This document shows positions 1 to 6,734 of a DNA stretch of 23,759 nt, piece by piece. The DNA is from Citreimonas sp042096055 (GTDB lineage: Bacteria; Pseudomonadota; Alphaproteobacteria; Rhodobacterales; Rhodobacteraceae): NCBI RefSeq assembly GCF_042096055.1, contig NZ_JBELMH010000050.1, forward strand, positions 1-23,759, read 5' to 3'. Position numbers and translations under genes: made by a program. Under the pieces are notes generated by a model, which saw only the letters and a program-made list of their open reading frames with translations, was not told where the DNA came from and ran no database searches. The first letter of the stretch is position 1, and the number at the start of each line of letters is the position of its first letter.

Positions 1-234
1 ATGAGCCTGCAACTGCTTGCGCACTACACGTCCTTCGACCAGTCGCAATTCGACGACCACGCGGAATCGCGCGGCCAGGCGGGGCTGACCCTGCTGCAGC
101 GCTGGAAGGCCGACGACGGCAGCCAGTGGGCGCTGTTCTCGGTCAACGACCAGGGCAAGGCCGCCGATTGGCTGGACCGCGAGGGCGCGCTGGATCACGG
201 GCCTTCTGCGCATCACTTCCTGCGGACCGTGTAG
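1..234 (+). CDS. Small hypothetical protein, 77 residues
   Basis: I do not recognise a function. The frame begins with ATG at the first base of the window, so the ribosome binding site cannot be seen and a longer N-terminus cannot be excluded. The protein is soluble, with no membrane segment or signal peptide. It is rich in Asp, Gln, His and Trp and has a compact alternating pattern typical of a small alpha/beta fold. A single base separates its TAG stop from the ATG of the next gene, so it is probably the first visible member of a tightly packed operon leading to lpd. Being a real gene is supported by this spacing and by codon use matching its neighbours. Confidence 0.7.
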   Translation: MSLQLLAHYTSFDQSQFDDHAESRGQAGLTLLQRWKADDGSQWALFSVNDQGKAADWLDREGALDHGPSAHHFLRTV

Positions 235-235
235 G

Positions 236-796
236 ATGACGCGCCCGGCGGGAAGGCCAAGCGAGGGCTATCGCCGCGCGATCGCCGCGCGCCGCGCCTT
301 TTCGCTGCCGGGCTACGTGACGCTGGCGCAGGCGGGGTTCGACGGCGACTACGTCAGCCCGATCCAGATCGAGGCGGGCAACCTGACCGGGCCGATGCTG
401 ATCTCGAAGGACTGGCTGGACGCGCCGTCGGCCCGCGCCAACCGCGCCGAACTGGAGCGTCGCGGCACCCTGCCCGGAATCGTCTACAACCGCGTGATCG
501 ACCGCGTGCTGGCGCTGCTGGGGCTTAGCCGGTCCGACATCTACATCACGCCGGTCTTCCACCTGCTGGTGCCGCGCCGGTCGAGTCCGATCCCGGCCGC
601 CCATGCGCGCGCCTGCTTCGACGCGGTGGGCCGGCACGAATTGCTGGGCCGCCGCCCCGTGGCACTTGGTCACGACGCGGCGCGCGTCCTGCAACATTTC
701 GCCATCCCGCACGTTGCGACGATCCACCCCTCGCGCCGGGGCCTCGGCCTCGAGGCTCGCGCGGCGCGCATCGCCCACGCAATGGAGGCAGCATGA
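236..796 (+). CDS. Uracil-DNA glycosylase-like protein
   Basis: A 186-residue soluble protein that resembles the uracil-DNA glycosylase superfamily. Seen: a motif near residues 53-62 (GPMLISKDWL) in the place of the glycosylase motif A (typically a GQDWG or GEAPG type), a central segment around residues 95-110 (GLSRSDIYITPVF) like the GL..ddvyiTN strand, and a C-terminal IHPSRRG (about residues 163-169) matching the HPS loop that inserts into DNA. Known for the family: base excision of uracil, with the catalytic residue in motif A. Inferred: a divergent glycosylase or an inactive relative, since motif A is altered. Its TGA overlaps the ATG of the cupin gene by four bases (ATGA), so the two are translationally coupled. 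The starting ATG follows the previous stop by one base. Confidence 0.6.
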   Translation: MTRPAGRPSEGYRRAIAARRAFSLPGYVTLAQAGFDGDYVSPIQIEAGNLTGPMLISKDWLDAPSARANRAELERRGTLPGIVYNRVIDRVLALLGLSRSDIYITPVFHLLVPRRSSPIPAAHARACFDAVGRHELLGRRPVALGHDAARVLQHFAIPHVATIHPSRRGLGLEARAARIAHAMEAA

Positions 797-1179
797 CCCA
801 TCAACCCGTCCACATCCCCGACGGCGCACCCGACCTGAAGGTGATGAAGGAGGCCAGCCGCGCGGGCCTGAAATACCGCCTGCTGATCGACGCCGACGGC
901 GGTCCCAGCAGCGACCTGTGCCAGGGCCTGTTCTACATCGAGGACGGCCACGCGGAATCGCCGCATCACCACGACATCCCCGAGACGATCCACGTGATCG
1001 AGGGCAAGGGCTTTGCCATCCTCGGCGACAAACGCCAGCCGCTGTCGCCCGGCGACGCGCTGTTCATTCCCGCGGGCCTCGTCCACGGCTTTGAGGCGCC
1101 CGAGGCCATGACGCTGCTGTTCAGCTTCCCGGTCGACCGCTTCGCCGACGTGGCCTATCACGACGCGGACCAGACATGA
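793..1179 (+). CDS. Cupin-domain protein
   Basis: A 128-residue single-domain cupin. Cupin motif 1 is visible at about residues 56-72 (SPHHHDIPETIHVIEGKG, with the His cluster and downstream Glu as metal ligands), and motif 2 at about residues 92-105, ending with IPAGLVHGFE, which supplies the last His. The protein therefore probably binds a divalent metal. Cupins of this size include isomerases, dioxygenases and simple ligand-binding proteins, and nothing here distinguishes them. The start is well supported: a GGAGG Shine-Dalgarno lies four bases ahead of the ATG, and the ATG overlaps the preceding stop. Its own stop overlaps the next ATG, again as ATGA. Confidence 0.85.
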   Translation: MTHQPVHIPDGAPDLKVMKEASRAGLKYRLLIDADGGPSSDLCQGLFYIEDGHAESPHHHDIPETIHVIEGKGFAILGDKRQPLSPGDALFIPAGLVHGFEAPEAMTLLFSFPVDRFADVAYHDADQT

Positions 1180-1601
1180 CCACCGAACTTACCGTCCTGA
1201 CGCTGGCGGGCCTGCTGCAGGTCCTGCAATTCGCGGCGATGTCGATCCCCGCGAACCTCGAACTCGGCCCCGGCAAGACGATGGGCCCGCGCGACCGCGC
1301 GCGGCTGGGCGGCGCGCTCGAGGACCAGGTTAGCGTGGGGACGGCGCGGCTGTACCGCGCGCTCAACAACCACTTCGAAGGCCTGATCCTGTTCACGCTG
1401 GCCGTCGTGGTGGTGACGCTGGGCGGCGCCGCAAGCCCGCTGACCGCCGCCTGCGCCTGGATCTACCTGATCGCGCGCGTGGCCTACGTGCCCGCCTACT
1501 GGCTGGGCCTGACGCCCTGGCGGTCTATCATCTGGGTCGTGGGTTTTGCTGCCACGGTGCTGATGCTGCTGGCCGCGCTGTTTTCCGGGGCCGGCGCATG
1601 A
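1176..1601 (+). CDS. MAPEG family membrane protein
   Basis: A 141-residue integral membrane protein with four predicted hydrophobic helices (about residues 8-24, 67-84, 90-112 and 117-138), the size and topology of the MAPEG family (membrane-associated proteins in eicosanoid and glutathione metabolism). The bacterial members are mostly uncharacterised; some have glutathione transferase activity. A loop between helices 1 and 2 holds a charged segment with conserved Arg and Glu residues, and the sequence RALNNHFEGL resembles the family signature around its Asn/His/Glu positions. In Rhodobacteraceae a MAPEG gene is, from memory, often found between sucB and lpd, which fits this context. The ATG overlaps the cupin stop by four bases, so translation is probably coupled. 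A 117-base gap with a hairpin follows before lpd. Confidence 0.85.
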   Translation: MTTELTVLTLAGLLQVLQFAAMSIPANLELGPGKTMGPRDRARLGGALEDQVSVGTARLYRALNNHFEGLILFTLAVVVVTLGGAASPLTAACAWIYLIARVAYVPAYWLGLTPWRSIIWVVGFAATVLMLLAALFSGAGA

Positions 1602-1637
1602 CCGTGCCCTGCCCCGCGCCCCGTTTCCGCTTCGCCG

Positions 1638-1671
1638 CATGCGCGCCCGTTGCATGCCCCGCGCGCGCATG
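1638..1671 (+). other. Inverted repeat upstream of lpd
   Basis: A perfect 9-bp inverted repeat (CATGCGCGC at 1638-1646 and GCGCGCATG at 1663-1671) encloses a 16-base loop, 47 bases ahead of the lpd start. No T-run follows, so a simple terminator is unlikely. It could be an mRNA processing or stabilising hairpin between the MAPEG gene and lpd. Confidence 0.45.
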
Positions 1672-1718
1672 GGATGAGCCCCCGCAGCGCTAATTCCGAT
1701 TTTCGACAGGAGATCCCC

Positions 1719-3107
1719 ATGGCCTCATACGACGTCATCGTCATCGGTTCCGGCCCCGGCGGCTACGTGGCCGCCATCCGCTGCGCCCAGCTGGGCCTCA
1801 AGACCGCCTGCGTCGAGGGGCGCGACACGCTGGGCGGCACCTGCCTGAACGTGGGCTGCATCCCCTCGAAGGCGATGCTGCACGCCACGCACCAGCTGCA
1901 CGAGGCGCAGCACAACTTCGAGAAGATGGGCCTGAAGGTCGGCAGCCCCAAGGTCGACTGGTCGCAGATGCTGACCTACAAGCAGGAGACCATCGACACC
2001 AACACCAAGGGCATCGAGTTCCTGTTCAAGAAGAACAAGATCGACTGGCTCAAGGGCTGGGGCTCGATCCCCGAGGCGGGCAAGGTCAAGGTCGGCGACG
2101 AGGTCTATGACGCGAAGAACATCATCGTGGCGTCCGGCTCCGAGCCCAGCAGCCTGCCCGGCGTCGAGATCGACGAGAAGGTGGTCGTCAGCTCGACCGG
2201 CGCGCTGGAGCTGGGCAAGATCCCCAAGAAGATGGTGGTGATCGGCGCAGGCGTCATCGGACTGGAACTGGGCAGCGTCTATGCGCGGCTTGGTGCCGAG
2301 GTGCAGGTGCTGGAATTCCTCGACACCGTGACGCCGACGATGGACGCCGAGGTGCAGAAGACCTTCCAGAAGATCCTCAAGAAGCAGGGGCTGAACTTCA
2401 CGCTGGGCGCGGCCGTGCAGGGCGTCGAGGCCGCCAAGGGCAAGGCCACTGTCACCTACAAGCTGCGCAAGGACGACAGCGAGCACAGTCTCGACGCGGA
2501 CGTGGTGCTGGTTTCGACCGGCCGCAAGCCGTTCACCGACGGGCTGGGCCTCGAGGCGCTGGGGGTCGAGATGTCGGACCGCGGCATGATCAAGACCGAC
2601 GACCAGTGGCGCACCAACGTGAAGGGCATCTACGCCATCGGCGACGCGGTCGCGGGCCCGATGCTGGCGCACAAGGCCGAGGACGAGGGCATGGCCGCCG
2701 CCGAAGTGATCGCCGGCAAGCACGGCCACGTGAACTACGGCGTGATCCCCAGCGTGATCTACACCCACCCCGAGGTCGCCGCCGTCGGCAAGACCGAGGA
2801 GGAGCTGAAGAAGGAAGGCCGCGCCTACAAGGCCGGCAAGTTCAGCTTCATGGGCAACGGCCGCGCCAAGGCCAACTTCGCCGCCGACGGCTTCGTCAAG
2901 ATCCTGGCCGACAAGGAAACCGACCGGATCCTCGGCGCGCACATCATCGGGCCGATGGCCGGCGACCTGATCCACGAGATCTGCGTCGCGATGGAGTTCG
3001 GCGCGGCGGCCGAGGACGTGGCGCTGACCTGCCACGCGCACCCGACCTATTCCGAGGCCGTGCGCGAGGCGGCGCTCGCCTGCGGCGACGGCGCGATCCA
3101 CGCCTGA
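1719..3107 (+). CDS. lpd: Dihydrolipoyl dehydrogenase (E3)
   Basis: A 462-residue flavoprotein, the usual length for E3. It reoxidises dihydrolipoamide on the E2 subunit of 2-oxo acid dehydrogenases with FAD and NAD+. Seen: the FAD-binding GxGPGG motif at residues 10-15, the redox disulfide at Cys42 and Cys47 (GGTCLNVGCIPSK), the NAD-binding GAGVIGLELG segment near residue 180, the FAD-binding AIGD segment near 307, and the C-terminal His/Glu active-site pair in HAHPTYSEA. I chose the ATG at 1719 because it follows an AGGAG Shine-Dalgarno at 1708-1712 and begins the Rossmann motif directly; a start at 1650 would add 23 residues absent from the family. The upstream small genes suggest the 2-oxoglutarate dehydrogenase copy, although an E3 shared with pyruvate dehydrogenase is possible. 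Strong hairpins follow. Confidence 0.97.
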   Translation: MASYDVIVIGSGPGGYVAAIRCAQLGLKTACVEGRDTLGGTCLNVGCIPSKAMLHATHQLHEAQHNFEKMGLKVGSPKVDWSQMLTYKQETIDTNTKGIEFLFKKNKIDWLKGWGSIPEAGKVKVGDEVYDAKNIIVASGSEPSSLPGVEIDEKVVVSSTGALELGKIPKKMVVIGAGVIGLELGSVYARLGAEVQVLEFLDTVTPTMDAEVQKTFQKILKKQGLNFTLGAAVQGVEAAKGKATVTYKLRKDDSEHSLDADVVLVSTGRKPFTDGLGLEALGVEMSDRGMIKTDDQWRTNVKGIYAIGDAVAGPMLAHKAEDEGMAAAEVIAGKHGHVNYGVIPSVIYTHPEVAAVGKTEEELKKEGRAYKAGKFSFMGNGRAKANFAADGFVKILADKETDRILGAHIIGPMAGDLIHEICVAMEFGAAAEDVALTCHAHPTYSEAVREAALACGDGAIHA

Positions 3108-3116
3108 CCACGAAAG

Positions 3117-3140
3117 CGGCCCGCCGCGGGCGGGCCGTCC
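3117..3140 (+). terminator. Terminator hairpin after lpd
   Basis: A perfect 9-bp GC-rich stem (CGGCCCGCC at 3117-3125, GGCGGGCCG at 3129-3137) with a three-base loop, followed by a short pyrimidine tract (TCCTTT). It starts nine bases after the lpd stop and is a good intrinsic terminator candidate. Confidence 0.75.
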
Positions 3141-3150
3141 TTTCGCGCTT

Positions 3151-3215
3151 CTTTGGTCCTCAAATATCCCGGGGTGAATTGGGCCGCAGGCCCAAGAGGG
3201 GCAGAGCCCCTCCCC
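3151..3215. repeat. CAAATATCCCGGGG element with tandem hairpins
   Basis: The sequence CAAATATCCCGGGG near 3160-3174 is followed by two abutting perfect 7-bp hairpins with three-base loops: TTGGGCC/GGCCCAA (3179-3195) and GAGGGGC/GCCCCTC (3196-3212). From memory, this motif followed by a G/C-rich hairpin occurs many times downstream of genes in Rhodobacterales genomes. Here it lies between the convergent lpd and plsC genes and could act as a terminator or transcript end for either strand. The copy number cannot be assessed from this window. Confidence 0.55.
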
Positions 3216-3225
3216 CGTCCCCGCC

Positions 3226-3963
3226 CTAGCGCGCGTCCGGGCGGAAGCCGGCCTCGGCCATCAGCGCGTCGGAACTGGCCTCGATCTCGGATTCGAGGCG
3301 CAACAGGAAGGTCTTCTTGTCCAGTCCCGGCGGGATCTCGGGCAGGAACTCGACCACAGCGGTGCCGGGCTTGCGCAGGATGCCGCGGCGTGGCCAGAAC
3401 AGGCCCACGTTGGTGCCCGCGGGCACGCAGGGCTGACCCAGCGCGCCCATCTGCTGATAAAGCGCCGACGTGCCCACCTTGTAGGGCGCCTTGACGCCCG
3501 GGGCGACGCGCGTGCCCTGCGCGTAGATGATCAGCTGGCCGGGCTCGGCCGCGCCGCGCGCCACGTCCTCGGACATCTTGCGGATCGCCTGGCCGCGCTT
3601 GCCGCGATCGACCGGCACGCAGCCGATGCGCAGCGCGTATTGGCCGATCACGGGGGCGTACATCAGCTCGCGCTTCATGATGAACTTGCCGGCGGGCACG
3701 GCGCCGAAGATCAGGATGATGTCGAGAAAGCTCTGGTGCTTGGCGGCGATCAGCACCTCGCCCGCGGGGGGCGTGCCGCGGACCTCGGTGCGCAGGCCGA
3801 CCATCCAGGACGCGGTCCAGCGCACCCAGCGGCAGAAGTTCAGGCACGCCGAACGCGCACCCCGGCGCGAGACCAGCGCCCAGGGCAGGAAGACGATGCC
3901 CAGCACCGCCATCGCGACGTACATCTGGATCACGAAGACCAGCGACCGCAGCCATTGCACCAT
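3226..3963 (-). CDS. plsC: 1-acyl-sn-glycerol-3-phosphate acyltransferase family protein
   Basis: A 245-residue membrane-associated acyltransferase of the PlsC family, which adds the second acyl chain to lysophosphatidic acid to make phosphatidic acid. Seen: a hydrophobic N-terminal helix (about residues 6-32), the catalytic HX4D motif HQSFLD with His76 and Asp81, a glycerophosphate-binding segment RGKRGQAI, the QGTR motif (family usual EGTR, so Glu is Gln here), and a later VPAG motif. The ATG overlaps the ftsX stop by one base (TGATG), so it is translationally coupled to ftsX. This ties phospholipid synthesis to the division operon. The Glu-to-Gln change in motif III is a mild oddity and the acceptor specificity is inferred. 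Confidence 0.9.
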   Translation of the reverse strand: MVQWLRSLVFVIQMYVAMAVLGIVFLPWALVSRRGARSACLNFCRWVRWTASWMVGLRTEVRGTPPAGEVLIAAKHQSFLDIILIFGAVPAGKFIMKRELMYAPVIGQYALRIGCVPVDRGKRGQAIRKMSEDVARGAAEPGQLIIYAQGTRVAPGVKAPYKVGTSALYQQMGALGQPCVPAGTNVGLFWPRRGILRKPGTAVVEFLPEIPPGLDKKTFLLRLESEIEASSDALMAEAGFRPDAR

Positions 3964-4853
3964 CAGCTCAACCCTCCAAGGACGCGCCGCGCGGCGCTGC
4001 GCGTCGCCGCCCAGGCGACCAGCGCGGCGAGCGGCGGAAACAGGACCGGCAGCGCCCAGTGCCAGCCGGCAAAGCGCAGGTCGGTCAGGAACCCGCCGGC
4101 CTCGCCGCCCGAGGGCATCAGCGCCACCGCGACGACGCCCAGCACCGTGCCCACCGCAGCACCGGTCAGCGTCCGCAGGGTGAAGCGGCGCACGAAGGCG
4201 CCGGCGATGTAGGCGTCGGTGGCGCCGACCAGCCGCAGCACGGCGATCACCTGCGCGTTGGCGGCCAGTGCGGCGCGCGCGGCCAGCGTGACCATCGCCG
4301 CGGTGACCGCGCCGATCAGCGCGATCGCGGCCCAGCCCAGCAGGCGCAGGCGCGAGGCGGCCTCGATCAGCGGACGGCGCCAGCGGTCGTGGGTGTCGAG
4401 CACGGCGCCCGGCACCTCGGCCTGCAGGCGCAGGCGCAGCCCGTCCGGGTCGAACCCGTCGGCGGTTTCCTCGATCGCGATCAGGCGCGGCACCGGCAGG
4501 TCGTCGACCGGCAGGTCGGGGCCGAACCACGGCTCGAGCAGGGCGCGCTGTTCATCGTCGTCGAGCGCGCGGGCCGAGGCGATGCCGGGCGTCTGCTGCA
4601 GCAGGGTGAGCGCGGTGCGCGTCTGGTCGGCCATCTGCCCCTCGGGCGCCGAGATGCGCAGCGTGGCGCTGCGGGCCAGCGCGGCATCCCATTCCTCGGC
4701 CAGCCGCCCGGCGGCCAGCGCCAGCGCCAGCGTGAACACGGCGAGGAGAGCCATCGCGGCGGCAGTGAACAGCACCAGCGACGCGGTGAAGCCCGAGGGC
4801 GGCACCACCCGGTCGGCGCCGGGATCGGCGCGCAGGGCGTTGCGCGGGCTCAC
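3963..4853 (-). CDS. ftsX: Cell division protein FtsX
   Basis: A 296-residue membrane subunit of the FtsEX complex, which uses ATP binding and hydrolysis to activate peptidoglycan hydrolases at the septum. Topology fits the family: one N-terminal membrane helix (about residues 22-47), a periplasmic domain (about 48-165), then three C-terminal helices. The segment QVIAVLRLVGATDAYIAGAF before the third helix is the typical FtsX cytoplasmic coupling motif. The start is a GTG whose last bases overlap the ftsE TGA (GTGA), showing translational coupling. The sequence is Ala/Leu/Arg rich and poorly conserved outside the C-terminus, as is usual for alphaproteobacterial FtsX. The plsC ATG overlaps its stop. 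Confidence 0.92.
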   Translation of the reverse strand: MSPRNALRADPGADRVVPPSGFTASLVLFTAAAMALLAVFTLALALAAGRLAEEWDAALARSATLRISAPEGQMADQTRTALTLLQQTPGIASARALDDDEQRALLEPWFGPDLPVDDLPVPRLIAIEETADGFDPDGLRLRLQAEVPGAVLDTHDRWRRPLIEAASRLRLLGWAAIALIGAVTAAMVTLAARAALAANAQVIAVLRLVGATDAYIAGAFVRRFTLRTLTGAAVGTVLGVVAVALMPSGGEAGGFLTDLRFAGWHWALPVLFPPLAALVAWAATRSAARRVLGGLS

Positions 4854-5536
4854 AGGTCGGCCCCCGCGGCCTGCAGCGTGCCGCCGGACAGGCGCAGCAC
4901 GCGCGCCTGCACCTGCGCCTTGGCGGCGCGGATCAGCATCAGGTCGTGGGTGGCGATCATCACGGTCTTGCCCATGCCGTTGAGCGCGATCAGCAGGTGC
5001 AGCAGGCGCTGCGACATCTCCCAGTCGACGTTGCCGGTGGGCTCGTCCGCCAGGATCACCTCGGGCGACAGGATCAGCGCGCGGGCAAGTGCGGCCCGCT
5101 GACGCTCGCCCCCCGACAGTTCCGGCGGGAAGGCATGCGCGCGCGCGCCGAGGCCGACCCAGGCCAGCAGGTCGTCGAGGTTGCCCTGCTGGTCCTCCAT
5201 CACCTGCCCCGAGACCGTGAGCGGCAGGGCGATGTTCTCGATCACCGGCAGGTGGTCGAGGAACCGGCAATCCTGGTGCACCACGCCGATGCGGCGGCGG
5301 GCCAGCGCGATGCCGTCGCGCGGCAGCGTGGCGAGGTCCTCGCCGAACAGGTGCATCTGCCCGGCGGTGGGCTTGAGCGCGCCGTAGCACAGTTTGAGGA
5401 ACGTGGTCTTGCCCGCGCCCGACGGCCCGGTGAGGAAGTGGAACGATCCCGGCGCCAGCGTCAGCGTCAGGTCGCGCAGCAACGGCGCGTCGCCCTTGGC
5501 GCCGTAGCTGTAGGCCACGTTGTCCAGCTCGATCAC
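4850..5536 (-). CDS. ftsE: Cell division ATP-binding protein FtsE
   Basis: A 228-residue ABC ATPase, partner of FtsX. Seen: Walker A GPSGAGKT at residues 37-44, Q-loop region (VVHQDCRFL), ABC signature LSGGERQR, Walker B VILADEPTGNVD and the H-loop His in IATHD. The DEPTGNVD form is characteristic of the FtsE/LolD/MacB group, and pairing with FtsX settles the identity. I chose the GTG at 5534-5536 because VIELDNVAYSY is where family members begin; frames further upstream contain no plausible N-terminus. The start is weakly supported by a G-rich stretch rather than a clean Shine-Dalgarno. About 156 bases separate it from the divergent zinc-ribbon gene, so a promoter is expected between them. 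Confidence 0.95.
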   Translation of the reverse strand: MIELDNVAYSYGAKGDAPLLRDLTLTLAPGSFHFLTGPSGAGKTTFLKLCYGALKPTAGQMHLFGEDLATLPRDGIALARRRIGVVHQDCRFLDHLPVIENIALPLTVSGQVMEDQQGNLDDLLAWVGLGARAHAFPPELSGGERQRAALARALILSPEVILADEPTGNVDWEMSQRLLHLLIALNGMGKTVMIATHDLMLIRAAKAQVQARVLRLSGGTLQAAGADL

Positions 5537-5692
5537 GTTCGCCCGCCCCGCCGTTCCGGTGGCACTGTCATGCCGCAGCGTGGTCCGGGTTGCAATCCGG
5601 CCACGCCGCGGAAACGGGGGTTTTCCCGCCTTCCGCCGCAGCGTATCGTGCCGCGAAACCGCAGCGTTGGAGGCGGTCTTGGAGACGGCGAC

Positions 5693-6637
5693 GTGAGCAA
5701 AATCCGGCTGGTCTGTCCGCAATGCGGGGCGCGCTACGACGTCCCGCCCGAGGTCATTCCCCCCGAGGGGCGCGACGTGCAATGCTCGCATTGCACGCAT
5801 ACCTGGTTCCAGCGGGCCGAGACCGTGCAGCCGGCGCCGCAACCGCGCGAGGCCGCCGCGCCGATGGCGCAGGTCGCGCCAGCCGAACGCGAGGACTCCG
5901 AGACGGTCTGGCCCGGCACCGAAGAGGCTCGGGCAGACGCCGATCGTGCCGCACCGGTCGCGGACGACGACGATACCGACGAGGACGATCCGGTCTGGCC
6001 CGGCACCGTTCCGGCGGCGACGGGCGCGCCCGAACCCGCGCCGGTCCAGCCGCGCAGCCTGCCGCCCGAGGTGACCGAGGTCTTCCGCCAGGAGCGCGAG
6101 CACGAGGCGCGGCAGCGCGCGCAGTCCGCCCCGATCGAAAGCCAGCCCGACCTCGGCCTGACCGAGCCGCCCAACGACGCCGAGGCGCGCCGCGCCCGCG
6201 CCGCGCGCGAGCGGATGGCCTTCGTGCGCGAGGCCGAGACGCCCGCCACGCCGCCGCCTGCCTTCGTCTCGACCGGGCCGACGGGCTCGCGCCGCGACCT
6301 GCTGCCGGATGTCGAGGAGATCCGTGAGACGCTGCGCGGCAGCGACCGCCACGCCCGCCCCGAGCGGCCCGCGCGCCCCGGCAGGCCCGAGCGTCCCGAA
6401 CCGCAGCCCGAGCCGCGCGAAAGCGGCCGTGGCGGGTTCCTGCGCGGCTTCGTGCTGGCGGTCACCGTCGGCGCGATAGCCGCCGCCATCTACGTCTCGG
6501 CGCCGCAGATCATCGCGCAGCAGCCGCAGGCCGCCGCCCTGCTGACGCCGTATGTCGAGGCGGTGGACAACGCGCGGCTTTGGCTGGACGGCGCCGGTGC
6601 GGATATCCGCGCCGCGCTGGGTGCCCTCGCCTCCTGA
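5693..6637 (+). CDS. MJ0042-type zinc-ribbon, disordered, single-TM protein
   Basis: A 314-residue protein of three parts. The N-terminus is a zinc ribbon with Cys8/Cys11 and Cys31/Cys34 (CPQC and CSHC), of the MJ0042 finger type. Residues about 41-248 are low-complexity, rich in Pro, Glu, Arg and Ala, and probably disordered; they hold two VWPGT copies (residues 72-76 and 101-105), an acidic run (about 91-99), and an Arg/Pro repeat (RPERP, 222-243). One membrane helix lies at about residues 251-270, with a short C-terminal tail. The start is a GTG with GGAG eight bases upstream. It is divergent from ftsE, a placement I remember from other Rhodobacteraceae. The function is unknown; a membrane-anchored scaffold for division or envelope proteins is an inference from context only. 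Confidence 0.85.
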   Translation: MSKIRLVCPQCGARYDVPPEVIPPEGRDVQCSHCTHTWFQRAETVQPAPQPREAAAPMAQVAPAEREDSETVWPGTEEARADADRAAPVADDDDTDEDDPVWPGTVPAATGAPEPAPVQPRSLPPEVTEVFRQEREHEARQRAQSAPIESQPDLGLTEPPNDAEARRARAARERMAFVREAETPATPPPAFVSTGPTGSRRDLLPDVEEIRETLRGSDRHARPERPARPGRPERPEPQPEPRESGRGGFLRGFVLAVTVGAIAAAIYVSAPQIIAQQPQAAALLTPYVEAVDNARLWLDGAGADIRAALGALAS

Positions 6638-6734
6638 CCGCGCGGATTTTCACCCATGCCCGGGGGCCGTGCATTGCCGCCGCCGCGCGCGCGTGGCTTA
6701 CTGATCGCAACGAGTGCCGAAAGGAGAGATTTCC

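Noticed and set aside
1725..3101. Long open frame on the minus strand, 458 codons
   Set aside because: Antisense shadow of lpd in a high-GC genome; no motif, and its composition is His/Gly/Asp/Leu-rich as expected for a shadow frame.
4946..5692. N-terminal extension of the zinc-ribbon protein
   Set aside because: This would overlap ftsE in antisense and holds no domain; the GTG at 5693 starts directly before the zinc ribbon.
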